DNA of 43,779 bases from Pseudomonas brenneri (GTDB lineage: Bacteria; Pseudomonadota; Gammaproteobacteria; Pseudomonadales; Pseudomonadaceae). The translations under genes were made by a program, and so were the position numbers. Below are positions 1 through 8,025 of the stretch, piece after piece (positions within the stretch are counted from its first letter, which is position 1; each line of letters begins with the position of its first letter). The DNA lies in the NCBI RefSeq assembly GCF_007858285.1, contig NZ_VFIL01000020.1, positions 1 through 43,779 of the forward strand, read 5' to 3'. A model generated the notes under the pieces. That model searched no databases and was not told where the DNA came from. It worked only from the letters and a program-made list of their open reading frames with translations.

Positions 1-65
1 TTCTTTTCGGTCACTTGATTGACCGCTTGGATTTTGAATTCTTCGGGATAACGTGGGTTGCTCAT
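1..65 (-). CDS. IS3-family transposase OrfA, N-terminal part (runs off the window)
   Basis: The minus-strand frame starts with ATG at 65, a few bases after a strong AGGAGGTG ribosome site, and reads MSNPRYPEEFKIQAVNQVTE before leaving the window. This matches the start of IS3-group OrfA proteins, which are small helix-turn-helix DNA-binding subunits. They are made alone or fused by -1 frameshifting to the DDE catalytic OrfB. Only 21 residues are visible, so the subgroup and functionality are unknown. Confidence 0.75.
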   Translation of the reverse strand, partial: MSNPRYPEEFKIQAVNQVTEK

Positions 66-127
66 GGCACCTCCTGATTGGCCTCAGTTTAAGGCAAAGA
101 GGTGTCTACGAAACCCGGGGCGATTCA
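1..127 (-). mobile_element. IS3-family insertion sequence, left end (partial)
   Basis: On the minus strand the element starts at 127 with TGAATCGCCCCGGGTTTCGT, running into AGACACC. This has the TG start and GC-rich terminal repeat usual for IS3-group elements. The orfA start codon follows about 60 bp inside, which is normal spacing. The rest of the element lies beyond the left edge, so its intactness, its other end and any target duplication cannot be seen. Confidence 0.75.
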
Positions 128-161
128 TTCCTTGTATAGATTGCTGCTAGCCTTTGTCGCC

Positions 162-284
162 TTACTCATGCCAGGCCAAGTGTTCCAGAAGGGTGCCGTC
201 AGCTTGAGTTCTGTGAGTAATGCCGTGACCCGCAGAGGAGCAACCGGAAAGGAAAAGAGCCAGAATAAAAACAAATCTGATCAT
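162..284 (-). CDS. Small putative lipoprotein, 40 aa
   Basis: A short minus-strand frame starts with ATG at 284 and stops with TAA at 164-162. It begins MIRFVFILALFLSGCSSAGH: a short hydrophobic signal followed by a good lipobox (LSGC), so the mature chain would be a lipid-anchored peptide of about 26 residues. The ribosome site is weak (GAGAG). The gene ends 34 bp before the IS terminal repeat and lies divergent to the sigma-factor gene. I do not recognise a family. The signal and lipobox in such a short frame argue for a real gene, but chance remains possible. Confidence 0.5.
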   Translation of the reverse strand: MIRFVFILALFLSGCSSAGHGITHRTQADGTLLEHLAWHE

Positions 285-354
285 GAGGAACTCTCAACGA
301 CGGACTGGATGCCAGGTCAGCGTCGCAAGAATACAGAGCCCATATATTTGTTTC

Positions 355-375
355 AAATGTAAAGTATTCGCATTT
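355..375 (+). promoter_or_regulatory. Inverted repeat upstream of the sigma-factor gene, possible Fur-type operator
   Basis: AAATG and CATTT form an inverted repeat with matching AA/TT inside, in an AT-rich stretch about 50 bp before the sigma-factor start. Iron-starvation sigma genes of this kind are usually Fur-repressed, and position and symmetry fit that. The match to the 19-bp Fur consensus is poor (about half the positions), so this is a weak call. Confidence 0.3.
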
Positions 376-424
376 ATACTCCCGCTAAATCGCACCTTCT
401 ACCGAGGTCGTCCGTTTTTTCTTC

Positions 425-958
425 GTGCAGGTCATCGTGCAGGTCGACCCTCCAAAATCTACACTGCTGGCAGCCTTGGTTCGGCACTACGACGAGCTGG
501 TAGATCATGTGCGCCGACGTTTTGGTGAGCGGATCTTCGCGCGTGAAGTGGTTCATGACTTGTGCCTGCAGTTGCTTGAGCAGGATGAAAAGCCAGGCGT
601 GCGTACGCCAGTGGCCTTGTTGCGCAAGATCGCCAGCGATATGGCGATCAGTCGCTACCGTAGCGAGCGCCGCCGCCAGGCCTTGATTGTTGGTGTTTCG
701 GCATTGCCGGACGTGATCTGTGGCGCGCCGGGCCAGGAGCGTCAGCTTGACGGGGAAAGAGCCCTGGAGCTGCTGACCGAGGCGATTGCCAGTCTGCCGC
801 CGCGCTGCCAGAGGGTGTTTGTCATGCACAAGGTGCATGAGTTGCCCCAGGCCGAAGTAGCCGAGCGCTTGGGGATTTCCCTGAAAACCGTAGAGAAGCA
901 CTTGCGCCTGGGCATGGGTATTTGCCGTGCTCGTCTTTGGGAGGAGGTCTTGTCATGA
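425..958 (+). CDS. FecI-type ECF sigma factor
   Basis: The product is a sigma-70 family extracytoplasmic-function factor of about 177 residues, the usual size. Region 2 covers roughly residues 15-85 (a helix around LVDHVRRRFGERIFAREVVH, then ISRYRSERRR). Region 4 covers about 120-170, with LPPRCQRVFVMHKVHELPQA and a helix-turn-helix ending SLKTVEKHL. It directs RNA polymerase to the receptor gene when the outer-membrane receptor signals through FecR. The start is uncertain: GTG at 425 is the first in-frame start and GTG at 437 is also possible; neither has a clear ribosome site. Its stop overlaps the next start (ATGA), so the two are translationally coupled. Confidence 0.9.
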   Translation: MQVIVQVDPPKSTLLAALVRHYDELVDHVRRRFGERIFAREVVHDLCLQLLEQDEKPGVRTPVALLRKIASDMAISRYRSERRRQALIVGVSALPDVICGAPGQERQLDGERALELLTEAIASLPPRCQRVFVMHKVHELPQAEVAERLGISLKTVEKHLRLGMGICRARLWEEVLS

Positions 959-1797
959 GTCATGATCCGCCCAAGGGCAAGGACTTCAGCCAGGAAGACG
1001 AGGCCATTGCGCGGTTTCGTGAGGATCTCAAGCAACGTTTTCCGCTGCCTCCTGCGATGCCGGTCAAAAACAAACGCGCCACAGGAAAAACCCTCGGGCT
1101 GTTGCTGTTGGCGATTACTGCGGGTGTGGCCTGGATTGATCCGGCCTACCGTACTGAACATTTTGCTACTCAGTTAGGGCAGCGCCAGGCGTTGCAGTTG
1201 GTGGACGGCAGTCAGGTCCTGCTCGACAGCAACAGTGAGATGACGGTCAGTTGGCATCTGCGCAGCCGTCAGGTCGAACTGAAAGCGGGGCAGGCGTTGT
1301 TTGAGGTATCGCCGAGGGTCTACCGCCCATTCATGGTCGATGCCGGATTGGCTGTGGTACGAGTGGTGGGTACCCGTTTTAACGTCAACAGACAGGGACA
1401 GGATGTCCAGGTCACCGTGGCTGAAGGTAAGGTCGCCGTGCGGGCGTCCGCTACGGGGTCAATCGCAGCGCTTGTGCCCGGGCAGCAATTGCGTTTGAGC
1501 AAGGAGGGCGACAGCCAGGTGAGGACGGTTGAGGTGAATGATGTCACCGCCTGGCAACAAAGCCGGCTGGTCTTCGAAAGCACTCCGTTGGTGGAGGTCA
1601 TCGACACGCTGCAACGCTATCACCGTCACCCGATAAGGCTCATGGATGCCAGGCTTGCCCGCCTGCCGGTTTCCGGTGTGTTTGACAGTGACCACGTTGA
1701 TCGTTTGCTGGCGCTTCTGCCCGGCATCCTGCCGCTGAGTGTTTCTACTGCAACCGATGGTTCGGTTCTGATCAATTCCCCAGGCAAGAAAAAATAA
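955..1797 (+). CDS. FecR-family anti-sigma / signal transducer
   Basis: This is the inner-membrane regulator that holds the FecI-type sigma factor and receives the signal from the receptor. ATG at 955 follows GGGAGGAGG and overlaps the sigma-factor stop. The 280-residue product has a cytoplasmic part of about 40 residues, one membrane segment (about 43-62, GLLLLAITAGVAWI) and a periplasmic FecR domain (about 80-180, with DGSQVLLDSNSEM and VVGTRFNV). The C-terminal STN-like portion carries LARLPVSGVF. The N-terminal segment is short and lacks the tryptophan-containing DUF4880 pattern common in FecR proteins. Sigma binding may therefore differ from the textbook case, but the operon context makes the role secure. 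Confidence 0.88.
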   Translation: MSHDPPKGKDFSQEDEAIARFREDLKQRFPLPPAMPVKNKRATGKTLGLLLLAITAGVAWIDPAYRTEHFATQLGQRQALQLVDGSQVLLDSNSEMTVSWHLRSRQVELKAGQALFEVSPRVYRPFMVDAGLAVVRVVGTRFNVNRQGQDVQVTVAEGKVAVRASATGSIAALVPGQQLRLSKEGDSQVRTVEVNDVTAWQQSRLVFESTPLVEVIDTLQRYHRHPIRLMDARLARLPVSGVFDSDHVDRLLALLPGILPLSVSTATDGSVLINSPGKKK

Positions 1798-1873
1798 TTT
1801 TCAACCGAGGTAGGGTTGCGCCGCAGTGCAGACGGCTATCTCCCTGTAACCCTACTTCGTGGAGAATAACAAC

Positions 1874-4309
1874 GTGAGTCAGTCCTTCCTGCATGCGCCT
1901 GTGCGTTTGTCTTTGCTGGCTGGCAGCCTGCTGCTGAGCCAATGGTCATTGGCCGAATCTGCACCGGTTGATTTCGATGTCCCGGCCGCATCGCTAGAGA
2001 AGTCCCTCAACGCCCTGGCTCGACAATCTTCGGCACAGATCCTGTTCGCCAGCGACCTGACTGTCGGCAAGACCGCGCCGGCACTGCGCGGCCGCTACAC
2101 CTTGCAGGAGGCGCTTGAACGGTTGCTCGGCGACAGTGGGCTGAAGGCGCAGGCGCGTGACGAACAAACGTTCCTTGTGCTGCCTGGCAGCAACGCCAAT
2201 GCCAGCCAGGCGTCGGGTGCCGTGGAGCTGGATAGCCTGACCATCAGCGCCTCGCGGCTCGACAGCAACGTGGTACCCCAGGCTCGCCAGGTCAATGTCA
2301 TCGAGCACAAACAGCTGGAGCAATTGCGCCAGGGCTCGGACAGCCTCGCCACGTTGCTGGCCAAAAGCGTCCCGGGCATGGCTGACTCAAGCCGCACCAT
2401 CACCGACTATGGGCAGACCCTGCGCGGGCGCACGATGCTGGTGCTGGTCGACGGTGTTCCGCTCAATACCAACCGCGACTCCTCGCGCAACCTGGCGAAT
2501 ATCGACCCGGCGCTGATCGAGCGCATCGAAGTGATCCGTGGCAGCAGCGCCATCTACGGTGCGGGTGCGACCGGTGGCATCATCTCCATCACCACGCGTG
2601 CGGCGGGTGGTGAGCCGCGTGCGAGCACCAGCCTGAGCGCCGTCTCGCCCCTGAGCAAGCTAGGCAGTGATGGCCTGGGTGGCCAGTTGCAGCATCATGT
2701 TGCCGGCTCGCAGGGGAGGGTGGATTACGCGCTGGACTTCGGTGCCAGGCATATCGGTGCTTCATACGATGCCAAGGGTCATCGCCTTGCGCCGGAGCCC
2801 AGCCAGGGCGATCTGTTCGACTCCAACACCTTCAATGTGGGCGGCAAACTGGGCTTGCGCATTGATGACGTCCAGCGCATCCAGCTTTCTGCCAGCCATT
2901 ACAATGCCGAGCAAAACACCGACTACACCTCCGACCCGTCTGTGGCCAGGCTTCCTGCGGGCTCGGTGCCCGCGCGGCCGTTGTCCGGTCTATCACTGGC
3001 TGAGCAGAACCAGATCAAGAACACCTTGCTCAATCTGGAGTACGCCCACACCGATGTGCTCGGAGGCACGCTCAATGCCCAGCTTTACTATCGGGACTAC
3101 TTCACTCGGTTCACGCCTTTTGATGCACGCGCAGTGGCGACGCGTGGACGCAATGTCGACCAGGTGATGCAGAACAGTGAAGTATTCGGCAGCCGGGTTA
3201 CCCTGCGCACCCCTCTGGGTGATCAGGGCAGTACGGAGTTGTTGTGGGGTGCTGACTTCAATCAGGAACGCAGCGACATGCCCATCGATATCTTCGACCC
3301 GCGGGCCTATGACGCCAGCGGTGGTCGGGTGTTCGACAAGATCGGCAAGCTCACCTACATGCCCGACCTGACCACCCGCAGTGTCGGCGGTTTTGCGCAA
3401 TTGCAACACAGGCTCAACGAACAATGGTCGGTGGAGGGTGGCATGCGTTATGAATACGCCACCGCCAAATACGATGACTTTATCCCGCTCTCGGAGTCGA
3501 CAGCGACCCAACCGGCCACTGTCCGCGGGGGCGATGTTGATTATGACTCAGTGCTGTCCAACATCAGCCTGACGTACTCACCGGTAGCGGGCCAGGAAAT
3601 CTACGCGGCCTTCAGCCAGGGCTTCCAGTTGCCTGATATCGGTGTGCAAGTGCGTAATGCCCGGCGCGGCTTTGATATCGGCTCGTCAAACCTGGAGCCG
3701 GTGAAGACTAACAATTACGAATTGGGCTGGCGTGGCGGGCTGGGCGAGCAGACATTGGCCTCGCTCGCCGTGTTCTACACCACCTCCAAGCTTGGGGATG
3801 TGCAGAGTTTCAACAATGGCCTGATCCTGACCCGTACCAAAGAGCGGATCTACGGCGTGGAAGGCAGTGCCGACTGGCTGACCGACGATGAGCGCTGGGG
3901 CGCCGGCGGCACCTTTACCTGGATGAAGGGCCGCGAGCAGCCCGAAGGGCGTGACTGGCAGGACATGACCGGGTACCGCATACCACCGCTCAAACTGACC
4001 GCCTACCTGGAGTTCAAACCGACGCAAGACTGGAGTAGCCGCGTGCAGGTCACCTATTTCGACAGTGCCGACTATCGTTTGAATGGCGTTGCAAGCTTTG
4101 GCAGGCGCAAGGTCGACAGTTACACCACCGTCGACATGATCAGCCAATACCAATTCAGTGAAAATGATCAGGTCAGCATGGGGATCCAGAACCTGTTCAA
4201 CCGCAGTTACTACCCGCTCTACAGCCAACTGATGCGTAGCAGCAACAACACCAGCCACCTGCCTGCACCTGGCACGGTGCTGACTGCCAGTTACACACAT
4301 CAGTGGTGA
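1874..4309 (+). CDS. TonB-dependent ferric-siderophore receptor/transducer with STN domain
   Basis: This outer-membrane receptor imports a ferric siderophore using TonB energy. The start is GTG at 1874, nine bases after GGAG; an earlier GTG at 1859 lies before that site. After a signal peptide ending SLAES comes an STN signalling domain (about 30-100, DFDVPAASLEKSLNALARQS), which contacts FecR. The plug (about 115-235) contains LRGRTMLVLVDGVPLNTNRD and IERIEVIRGSSAIYGAGATG. The rest is a 22-strand barrel ending in YTHQW with terminal aromatic Trp. The plug resembles the IutA/RhtA group for citrate-hydroxamate siderophores, but the substrate is inferred. Sigma factor, anti-sigma and receptor lie in the normal order. 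Confidence 0.9.
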   Translation: MSQSFLHAPVRLSLLAGSLLLSQWSLAESAPVDFDVPAASLEKSLNALARQSSAQILFASDLTVGKTAPALRGRYTLQEALERLLGDSGLKAQARDEQTFLVLPGSNANASQASGAVELDSLTISASRLDSNVVPQARQVNVIEHKQLEQLRQGSDSLATLLAKSVPGMADSSRTITDYGQTLRGRTMLVLVDGVPLNTNRDSSRNLANIDPALIERIEVIRGSSAIYGAGATGGIISITTRAAGGEPRASTSLSAVSPLSKLGSDGLGGQLQHHVAGSQGRVDYALDFGARHIGASYDAKGHRLAPEPSQGDLFDSNTFNVGGKLGLRIDDVQRIQLSASHYNAEQNTDYTSDPSVARLPAGSVPARPLSGLSLAEQNQIKNTLLNLEYAHTDVLGGTLNAQLYYRDYFTRFTPFDARAVATRGRNVDQVMQNSEVFGSRVTLRTPLGDQGSTELLWGADFNQERSDMPIDIFDPRAYDASGGRVFDKIGKLTYMPDLTTRSVGGFAQLQHRLNEQWSVEGGMRYEYATAKYDDFIPLSESTATQPATVRGGDVDYDSVLSNISLTYSPVAGQEIYAAFSQGFQLPDIGVQVRNARRGFDIGSSNLEPVKTNNYELGWRGGLGEQTLASLAVFYTTSKLGDVQSFNNGLILTRTKERIYGVEGSADWLTDDERWGAGGTFTWMKGREQPEGRDWQDMTGYRIPPLKLTAYLEFKPTQDWSSRVQVTYFDSADYRLNGVASFGRRKVDSYTTVDMISQYQFSENDQVSMGIQNLFNRSYYPLYSQLMRSSNNTSHLPAPGTVLTASYTHQW

Positions 4310-4322
4310 TAAAACTGATTGC

Positions 4323-4345
4323 ACGGCACCCTGACGGGGTGCCGT
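4323..4345 (+). terminator. Hairpin after the TonB receptor gene
   Basis: A nine-base-pair stem (ACGGCACCC / GGGTGCCGT) with a five-base loop lies 14 bp after the receptor stop. There is no immediate T run (AATTTT follows about 10 bases later), so it is a likely but imperfect terminator. Confidence 0.55.
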
Positions 4346-4606
4346 AGCACGCTCAATTTTCTATCGCGCGTGTGCCACGATTTGAGTCCGCAAAATTGTG
4401 GCGCGAAGATTGGTGCTCATCCCCTCACAAACTTTATTGATTCGCAGCAACAATTTTTCTTGTTGGACACCCTCCGCTCCAAGCAGCAAAGATGCCCGCC
4501 AATGACCCTCGACCTAGCCGGTCAATAATAAAAATCCGCGTCGGGCAGCCCGCTATTGCTTATCAGCGATGCAGGCGTCGCAGCACGCAATCAAGGACTC
4601 AACGCC
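4346..4606. other. Non-coding gap before the 5-oxoproline module
   Basis: About 260 bp lie between the receptor hairpin and DUF969. I see AT-rich stretches suited to a promoter (around 4430-4465 and 4525-4535) but no clear -35/-10 pair, RNA gene or coding frame. AAGGA at 4593-4597 is the ribosome site of the next gene. Confidence 0.5.
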
Positions 4607-5332
4607 ATGCAAACTGTTGTGAACCTTTGGCCGCTGATGGGCGTGCTCGTCATCGTGGTCGGCTTTGTGTTGCGCTTCAATCCATTGCTGGTAGTGACGG
4701 CGGCGGCGATTGCCACCGGGTTTGCTGCCCACTTTCCCCTGGAAAAAATCCTCGCCACCATGGGTGATGGCTTCCTGCAGACCCGTGCCTTGCAACTGAT
4801 CCTGTTGCTGCCCCTGGCCGTTATCGGCTTGCTGGAGCGCCATGGTTTGCGCCTGCACGCGCAGAACTGGATTGCGCGCTTCGAGCGTGCCACCGTCGGG
4901 CGTCTGTTGATCATCTATCTGTTTGTTCGCGAATCCACGGCCGCGATGGGCCTGACCAGCCTTGGCGGGCACCCACAGATGGTGCGCCCGTTGCTGGCGC
5001 CCATGGCTGAAGGGGCTGCGGAAAAACGCTTCGGCAAGCTGCCGGACAAAGTGCGCCACAAGGTCCTGGCTATGTGCGCCGCCACTGACAACGTGGGGTT
5101 GTTTTTTGGTGAAGACATCTTCGTGGCCTTTGGTGCAATTGCACTGATGCACACCTTCCTGTTGGGCTCGGGCATTGATGTCGAGCCGCTGCACATTGCG
5201 GTGTGGGGCATCCCTACGGCGATTTGTGCGTTCATTATTCACGCGATACGTTTGCACCGTTTTGACCGCAGGCTGACACGCGAACTGACGGCCACTGCAC
5301 CCGCCAATACTCAGGCGGAGGCCGCACAATGA
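4607..5332 (+). CDS. DUF969 family membrane protein, probable 5-oxoproline transporter subunit
   Basis: A 241-residue inner-membrane protein. The start is ATG at 4607 after AAGGA; a longer frame from 4556 lacks a ribosome site. Hydrophobic segments lie at about 3-22, 25-45, 62-80 and 180-225, with a conserved central part (FVRESTAAMGLTSLGGHPQM, then CAATDNVGLFFGEDIFVAFG). Polar residues in these loops suggest a substrate path. DUF969 is nearly always encoded with DUF979 and with pyroglutamyl peptidase or 5-oxoprolinase genes. From that gene association, and as I recall from mutant-fitness work, the pair has been proposed to take up 5-oxoproline. Its stop overlaps the DUF979 start (ATGA). Confidence 0.85.
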   Translation: MQTVVNLWPLMGVLVIVVGFVLRFNPLLVVTAAAIATGFAAHFPLEKILATMGDGFLQTRALQLILLLPLAVIGLLERHGLRLHAQNWIARFERATVGRLLIIYLFVRESTAAMGLTSLGGHPQMVRPLLAPMAEGAAEKRFGKLPDKVRHKVLAMCAATDNVGLFFGEDIFVAFGAIALMHTFLLGSGIDVEPLHIAVWGIPTAICAFIIHAIRLHRFDRRLTRELTATAPANTQAEAAQ

Positions 5333-6279
5333 TCATTTCCATTCAATACCTGTACTGGCTCGCCGGTGTGTTGCTGCTGATCACTGCGGGCATGATCCTG
5401 GCTGACCGAACCCACCCCAAGCGTTGGTCAAGCGCGTTGTTCTGGCTGCTGTTCGCCATTCCGTTCCTGGTAGGCGAGCACCTGCCATCGGTAGTTGTGG
5501 GTATTGGTGTGGTACTGATGGCGCTTATCGCCGGGCTCGGCGGGGTAGGGCGTGGTACCCATGTAGAGCTGCATGACAAGGCCTCGCGCGCCAGTGCTGG
5601 GCGGCTGGGTCATAAACTGTTTATTCCGGCCCTGGCGATTCCGCTGACCACTGTGATCGGCTCTGTGCTGCTCAAAAACACCGAGATTGACGGGGTACCG
5701 CTGCTGGATCCGAAGAACACCACGTTTGTGTCCTTGGGCCTCGGCTGCCTGATCGCCCTGGGGTTGGCCTGCTGGCTGACACGCGACACGCCGGTGCAGG
5801 CCTTGCGCGAATCGCGACGCCTGACCGAAGCCCTGGGCTGGGCCATGGTGCTGCCGCAGATGCTGGCGATGCTCGGCCTGCTGTTTAACGAAGCCGGTGT
5901 CGGTACGGCTGTCGCTCATGTCACCACCACCTACATCAACCTGGATTACAAGCTGGTGGCGGTGATGGTCTATGTGCTGGGCATGGCGCTGTTCACGGTG
6001 ATCATGGGTAATGGTTTTGCCGCCTTCCCGGTGATGACCGGCGGTGTGGGCGTGCCGGTGCTGGTGGGCATTTATGGTGGTAACCCGGCGGTGATGGCAG
6101 CCATCGGCATGTTTTCCGGCTACTGCGGCACGCTGATGACACCGATGGCGGCGAACTTCAATATTGTGCCTGCGGCACTGCTGGAGTTGCCCGACAAAAA
6201 CGCGGTGATCAAGGCGCAGATGCCCACGGCGTTGATGATGTTGCTGGTCAATATCGTCCTTCTTTATGTCTTGATGTGA
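5329..6279 (+). CDS. DUF979 family membrane protein, probable 5-oxoproline transporter subunit
   Basis: A 316-residue polytopic membrane protein with about nine hydrophobic segments spread along its length. Conserved glycine-rich stretches include GNGFAAFPVMTGGVGVPVLV and GMFSGYCGTLMTPMAANFNI near residues 226-285. It overlaps DUF969 by four bases and is followed after seven bases by pyroglutamyl peptidase, so the three form one transcript. DUF969 and DUF979 presumably act together as a two-component permease. The substrate, 5-oxoproline (pyroglutamate), is inferred from the downstream peptidase and the usual neighbours of this pair; no transport motif of a known superfamily is obvious by eye. 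Confidence 0.85.
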   Translation: MIISIQYLYWLAGVLLLITAGMILADRTHPKRWSSALFWLLFAIPFLVGEHLPSVVVGIGVVLMALIAGLGGVGRGTHVELHDKASRASAGRLGHKLFIPALAIPLTTVIGSVLLKNTEIDGVPLLDPKNTTFVSLGLGCLIALGLACWLTRDTPVQALRESRRLTEALGWAMVLPQMLAMLGLLFNEAGVGTAVAHVTTTYINLDYKLVAVMVYVLGMALFTVIMGNGFAAFPVMTGGVGVPVLVGIYGGNPAVMAAIGMFSGYCGTLMTPMAANFNIVPAALLELPDKNAVIKAQMPTALMMLLVNIVLLYVLM

Positions 6280-6286
6280 GGTGGTG

Positions 6287-6919
6287 ATGGGTACGGTGCT
6301 GCTGACGGCGTTCGAGCCATTCGATCACGACCTGATCAACCCATCCTGGGAAGCGGTGCGCCTGCTAGATGGTGTGCAGTTGCAAGCGGGGGTGACGATT
6401 ATCGCCCGCCAACTGCCCTGTGCCTTTGCCACCGCAGTCGACTGTTTGAACCAGTTGCTGGCCGAGTACGATCCGCAACTGGTGATTGCCACCGGGCTGG
6501 GGCCCGGGCGCAGCGATATTTCCATCGAGCGGGTTGCGATCAACCTCAATGATGCGCGGATCCCGGACAACCTGGGGGCACAACCCATCGATACGCCAGT
6601 GATCGTCGGCGGGCCGGCGGCCTATTTCAGCACCTTGCCGGTCAAGGCCATGGTCAAGGCGGTGCGCGAGGCCGGAATCGCAGCCTCGGTCTCGCACACG
6701 GCGGGCACCTTCGTCTGCAATCAGGTGTTCTACAGCTTGCAGCATGCCCTGGCTGGATCTGGCGTGCGCAGTGGGTTTATCCATGTGCCTGGCCTGCCAG
6801 GGCAGGGTGCTGAGCCCTCGATGGCGTTGGCGACAACGGTTGAAGGGCTGAGGGTGGCCGTTTTGGCTGCCTGGACCACGCCACGTGATATTGCTGAGAG
6901 CGGTGGCCAGGTGTGCTGA
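6287..6919 (+). CDS. pcp: Pyroglutamyl-peptidase I (pyrrolidone-carboxylate peptidase)
   Basis: A cytoplasmic cysteine peptidase (family C15) that removes N-terminal pyroglutamate from peptides, giving free 5-oxoproline. At 210 residues it is close to the usual 213-215. The catalytic triad is complete: Glu81 in DISIERVAINLND, Cys144 in TAGTFVCNQVFY and His166 in FIHVPGLPGQ. The N-terminal LLTAFEPFDHDLINPSWE also matches the family. The start is ATG at 6287 after GAGGTGG; GTG at 6281 is an alternative. It is the last gene of the DUF969-DUF979-pcp operon, linking peptide trimming with movement of its product. The 5-oxoprolinase (PxpABC) needed to use 5-oxoproline is not in this window. Confidence 0.93.
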   Translation: MGTVLLTAFEPFDHDLINPSWEAVRLLDGVQLQAGVTIIARQLPCAFATAVDCLNQLLAEYDPQLVIATGLGPGRSDISIERVAINLNDARIPDNLGAQPIDTPVIVGGPAAYFSTLPVKAMVKAVREAGIAASVSHTAGTFVCNQVFYSLQHALAGSGVRSGFIHVPGLPGQGAEPSMALATTVEGLRVAVLAAWTTPRDIAESGGQVC

Positions 6920-7017
6920 TTGCCTGACGTGTCATCCTCCGTTTACAAGCTCTGGGCCGATCCGTAGATTGCATCAGGGCCCAACTACGGGCGACGAGCG
7001 CAAGAGGAAACCCTGCA

Positions 7018-7698
7018 GTGTCCGCCAAAGATCCGGCCGTATTTGATCGTCAGTACCGTGCATTCCTGTTCGATATGGATGGCACCCTCCTCAACTCCAT
7101 CGCCGCCGCAGAGCGGGTCTGGGCCGCCTGGGCGCAGCGCCATGGCTTGGATGTCGAGGCGTTTCTGACCACCATCCATGGCGCCCGCGCCATCGATACA
7201 ATTAGCCGCCAGGCATTGCCAGGGGTGGACGCGCAGGTTGAGGCGCGTGGTATTACCGAGGCGGAGATCGCGGACGTGGAGGGCGTGGTGGCGATCCCGG
7301 GAGCCGTGGCATTTTTGCAGAGCTTGCCTGCACACTGCTGGGCCGTGGTCACGTCAGCGCCCAAGGCCCTGGCCCTGCGCCGCATGCACGCGGCAGGCCT
7401 GGTGCCGCCGGCTGTCATGGTGACGGCCGAGGATGTGACCAATGGCAAGCCGGACCCGGCCTGTTACCTGCTGGGTGCGCAGCGTTTGGGGGTGCCGATG
7501 GGAGAGTGCCTGGTGTTCGAGGACGCACCGGTGGGTATCCGTGCCGGTGAGGCAGCAGGTGCGGACGTCGTGGTGGTGACAGCGGCGCATGACGAGCCGA
7601 TGGTAACGCGGCATCCGACGATTGCGAGTTATGACGAGGTACAGGCCCAGTGTGATGCTGCCGGTATGCTGCGCTTGCGGCCTTCTACGATGGCTTGA
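7018..7698 (+). CDS. HAD-superfamily phosphatase (sugar-phosphatase-like)
   Basis: A 226-residue haloacid-dehalogenase-type hydrolase, probably dephosphorylating a small sugar phosphate or polyol phosphate. Motif I is FLFDMDGTLLNS near residue 16, with Asp nucleophile and general acid. Motif II is the Ser/Thr in VVTSAPK, motif III the Lys in VTNGKPDPACYLLGA, and motif IV the acidic pair in CLVFEDAPVGIRAG. A helical cap lies between motifs I and II. It starts with GTG at 7018 after AAGAGG. The overall look is closest to YfbT/HxpA-like or glycerol-3-phosphatase-like HADs, but the substrate cannot be read from sequence. Its end overlaps the convergent gene at 7685 by 14 bp. Confidence 0.85.
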   Translation: MSAKDPAVFDRQYRAFLFDMDGTLLNSIAAAERVWAAWAQRHGLDVEAFLTTIHGARAIDTISRQALPGVDAQVEARGITEAEIADVEGVVAIPGAVAFLQSLPAHCWAVVTSAPKALALRRMHAAGLVPPAVMVTAEDVTNGKPDPACYLLGAQRLGVPMGECLVFEDAPVGIRAGEAAGADVVVVTAAHDEPMVTRHPTIASYDEVQAQCDAAGMLRLRPSTMA

Positions 7699-7936
7699 AT
7701 GCCAGCCCGCGACGGGTCAGCAGGATGTTTTCGGCACCAATCCATTGGTGGCCCAGCGGGTCGATAATGTGCCCGTGGATGAAGGTGCCCGTGATCAGTT
7801 TCAGCAGGTAAAGCTGGCGCAGGCCGGCGAGGACTTCATCGGGTTTTCCCTGCAGCTGGGTGGAAGATTTCGGGCTGTCTGCTGAGAGCTGTTCGATCAG
7901 GGACTGTAGGTGCTTGGCGTTATGTTCTATGTCCAT
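7685..7936 (-). CDS. Hypothetical protein, 83 aa
   Basis: A small soluble acidic-to-neutral protein starting with ATG at 7936 (MDIEHNAKHLQSLIEQLS). It is rich in Leu and Gln, with no signal peptide, membrane segment or motif I recognise; the C-terminal half has TGTFIHGHIIDPLGHQWIG. The ribosome site is poor. It ends inside the last codons of the convergent HAD gene. Codon use is like that of its neighbours, so it is probably a real Pseudomonas protein of unknown role. Confidence 0.6.
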   Translation of the reverse strand: MDIEHNAKHLQSLIEQLSADSPKSSTQLQGKPDEVLAGLRQLYLLKLITGTFIHGHIIDPLGHQWIGAENILLTRRGLAFKPS

Positions 7937-8025
7937 GTCGATAACGTTTTTTATGAATGTATGGGTATGGGTGTTGCCGAGGCGGATAGTTCCTTAAGTT
8001 TTAAATATAGGATCCAATCGCTGCT

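Noticed and set aside
4400..4425. Possible sigma-54 promoter before DUF969
   Set aside because: TGGCGCG followed by TTGG lacks the required GC at the -12 element at correct spacing.
4553..5329. Long minus-strand frame opposite DUF969
   Set aside because: It mirrors the DUF969 gene with a His/Gln-rich composition, a typical shadow of GC-rich coding DNA.
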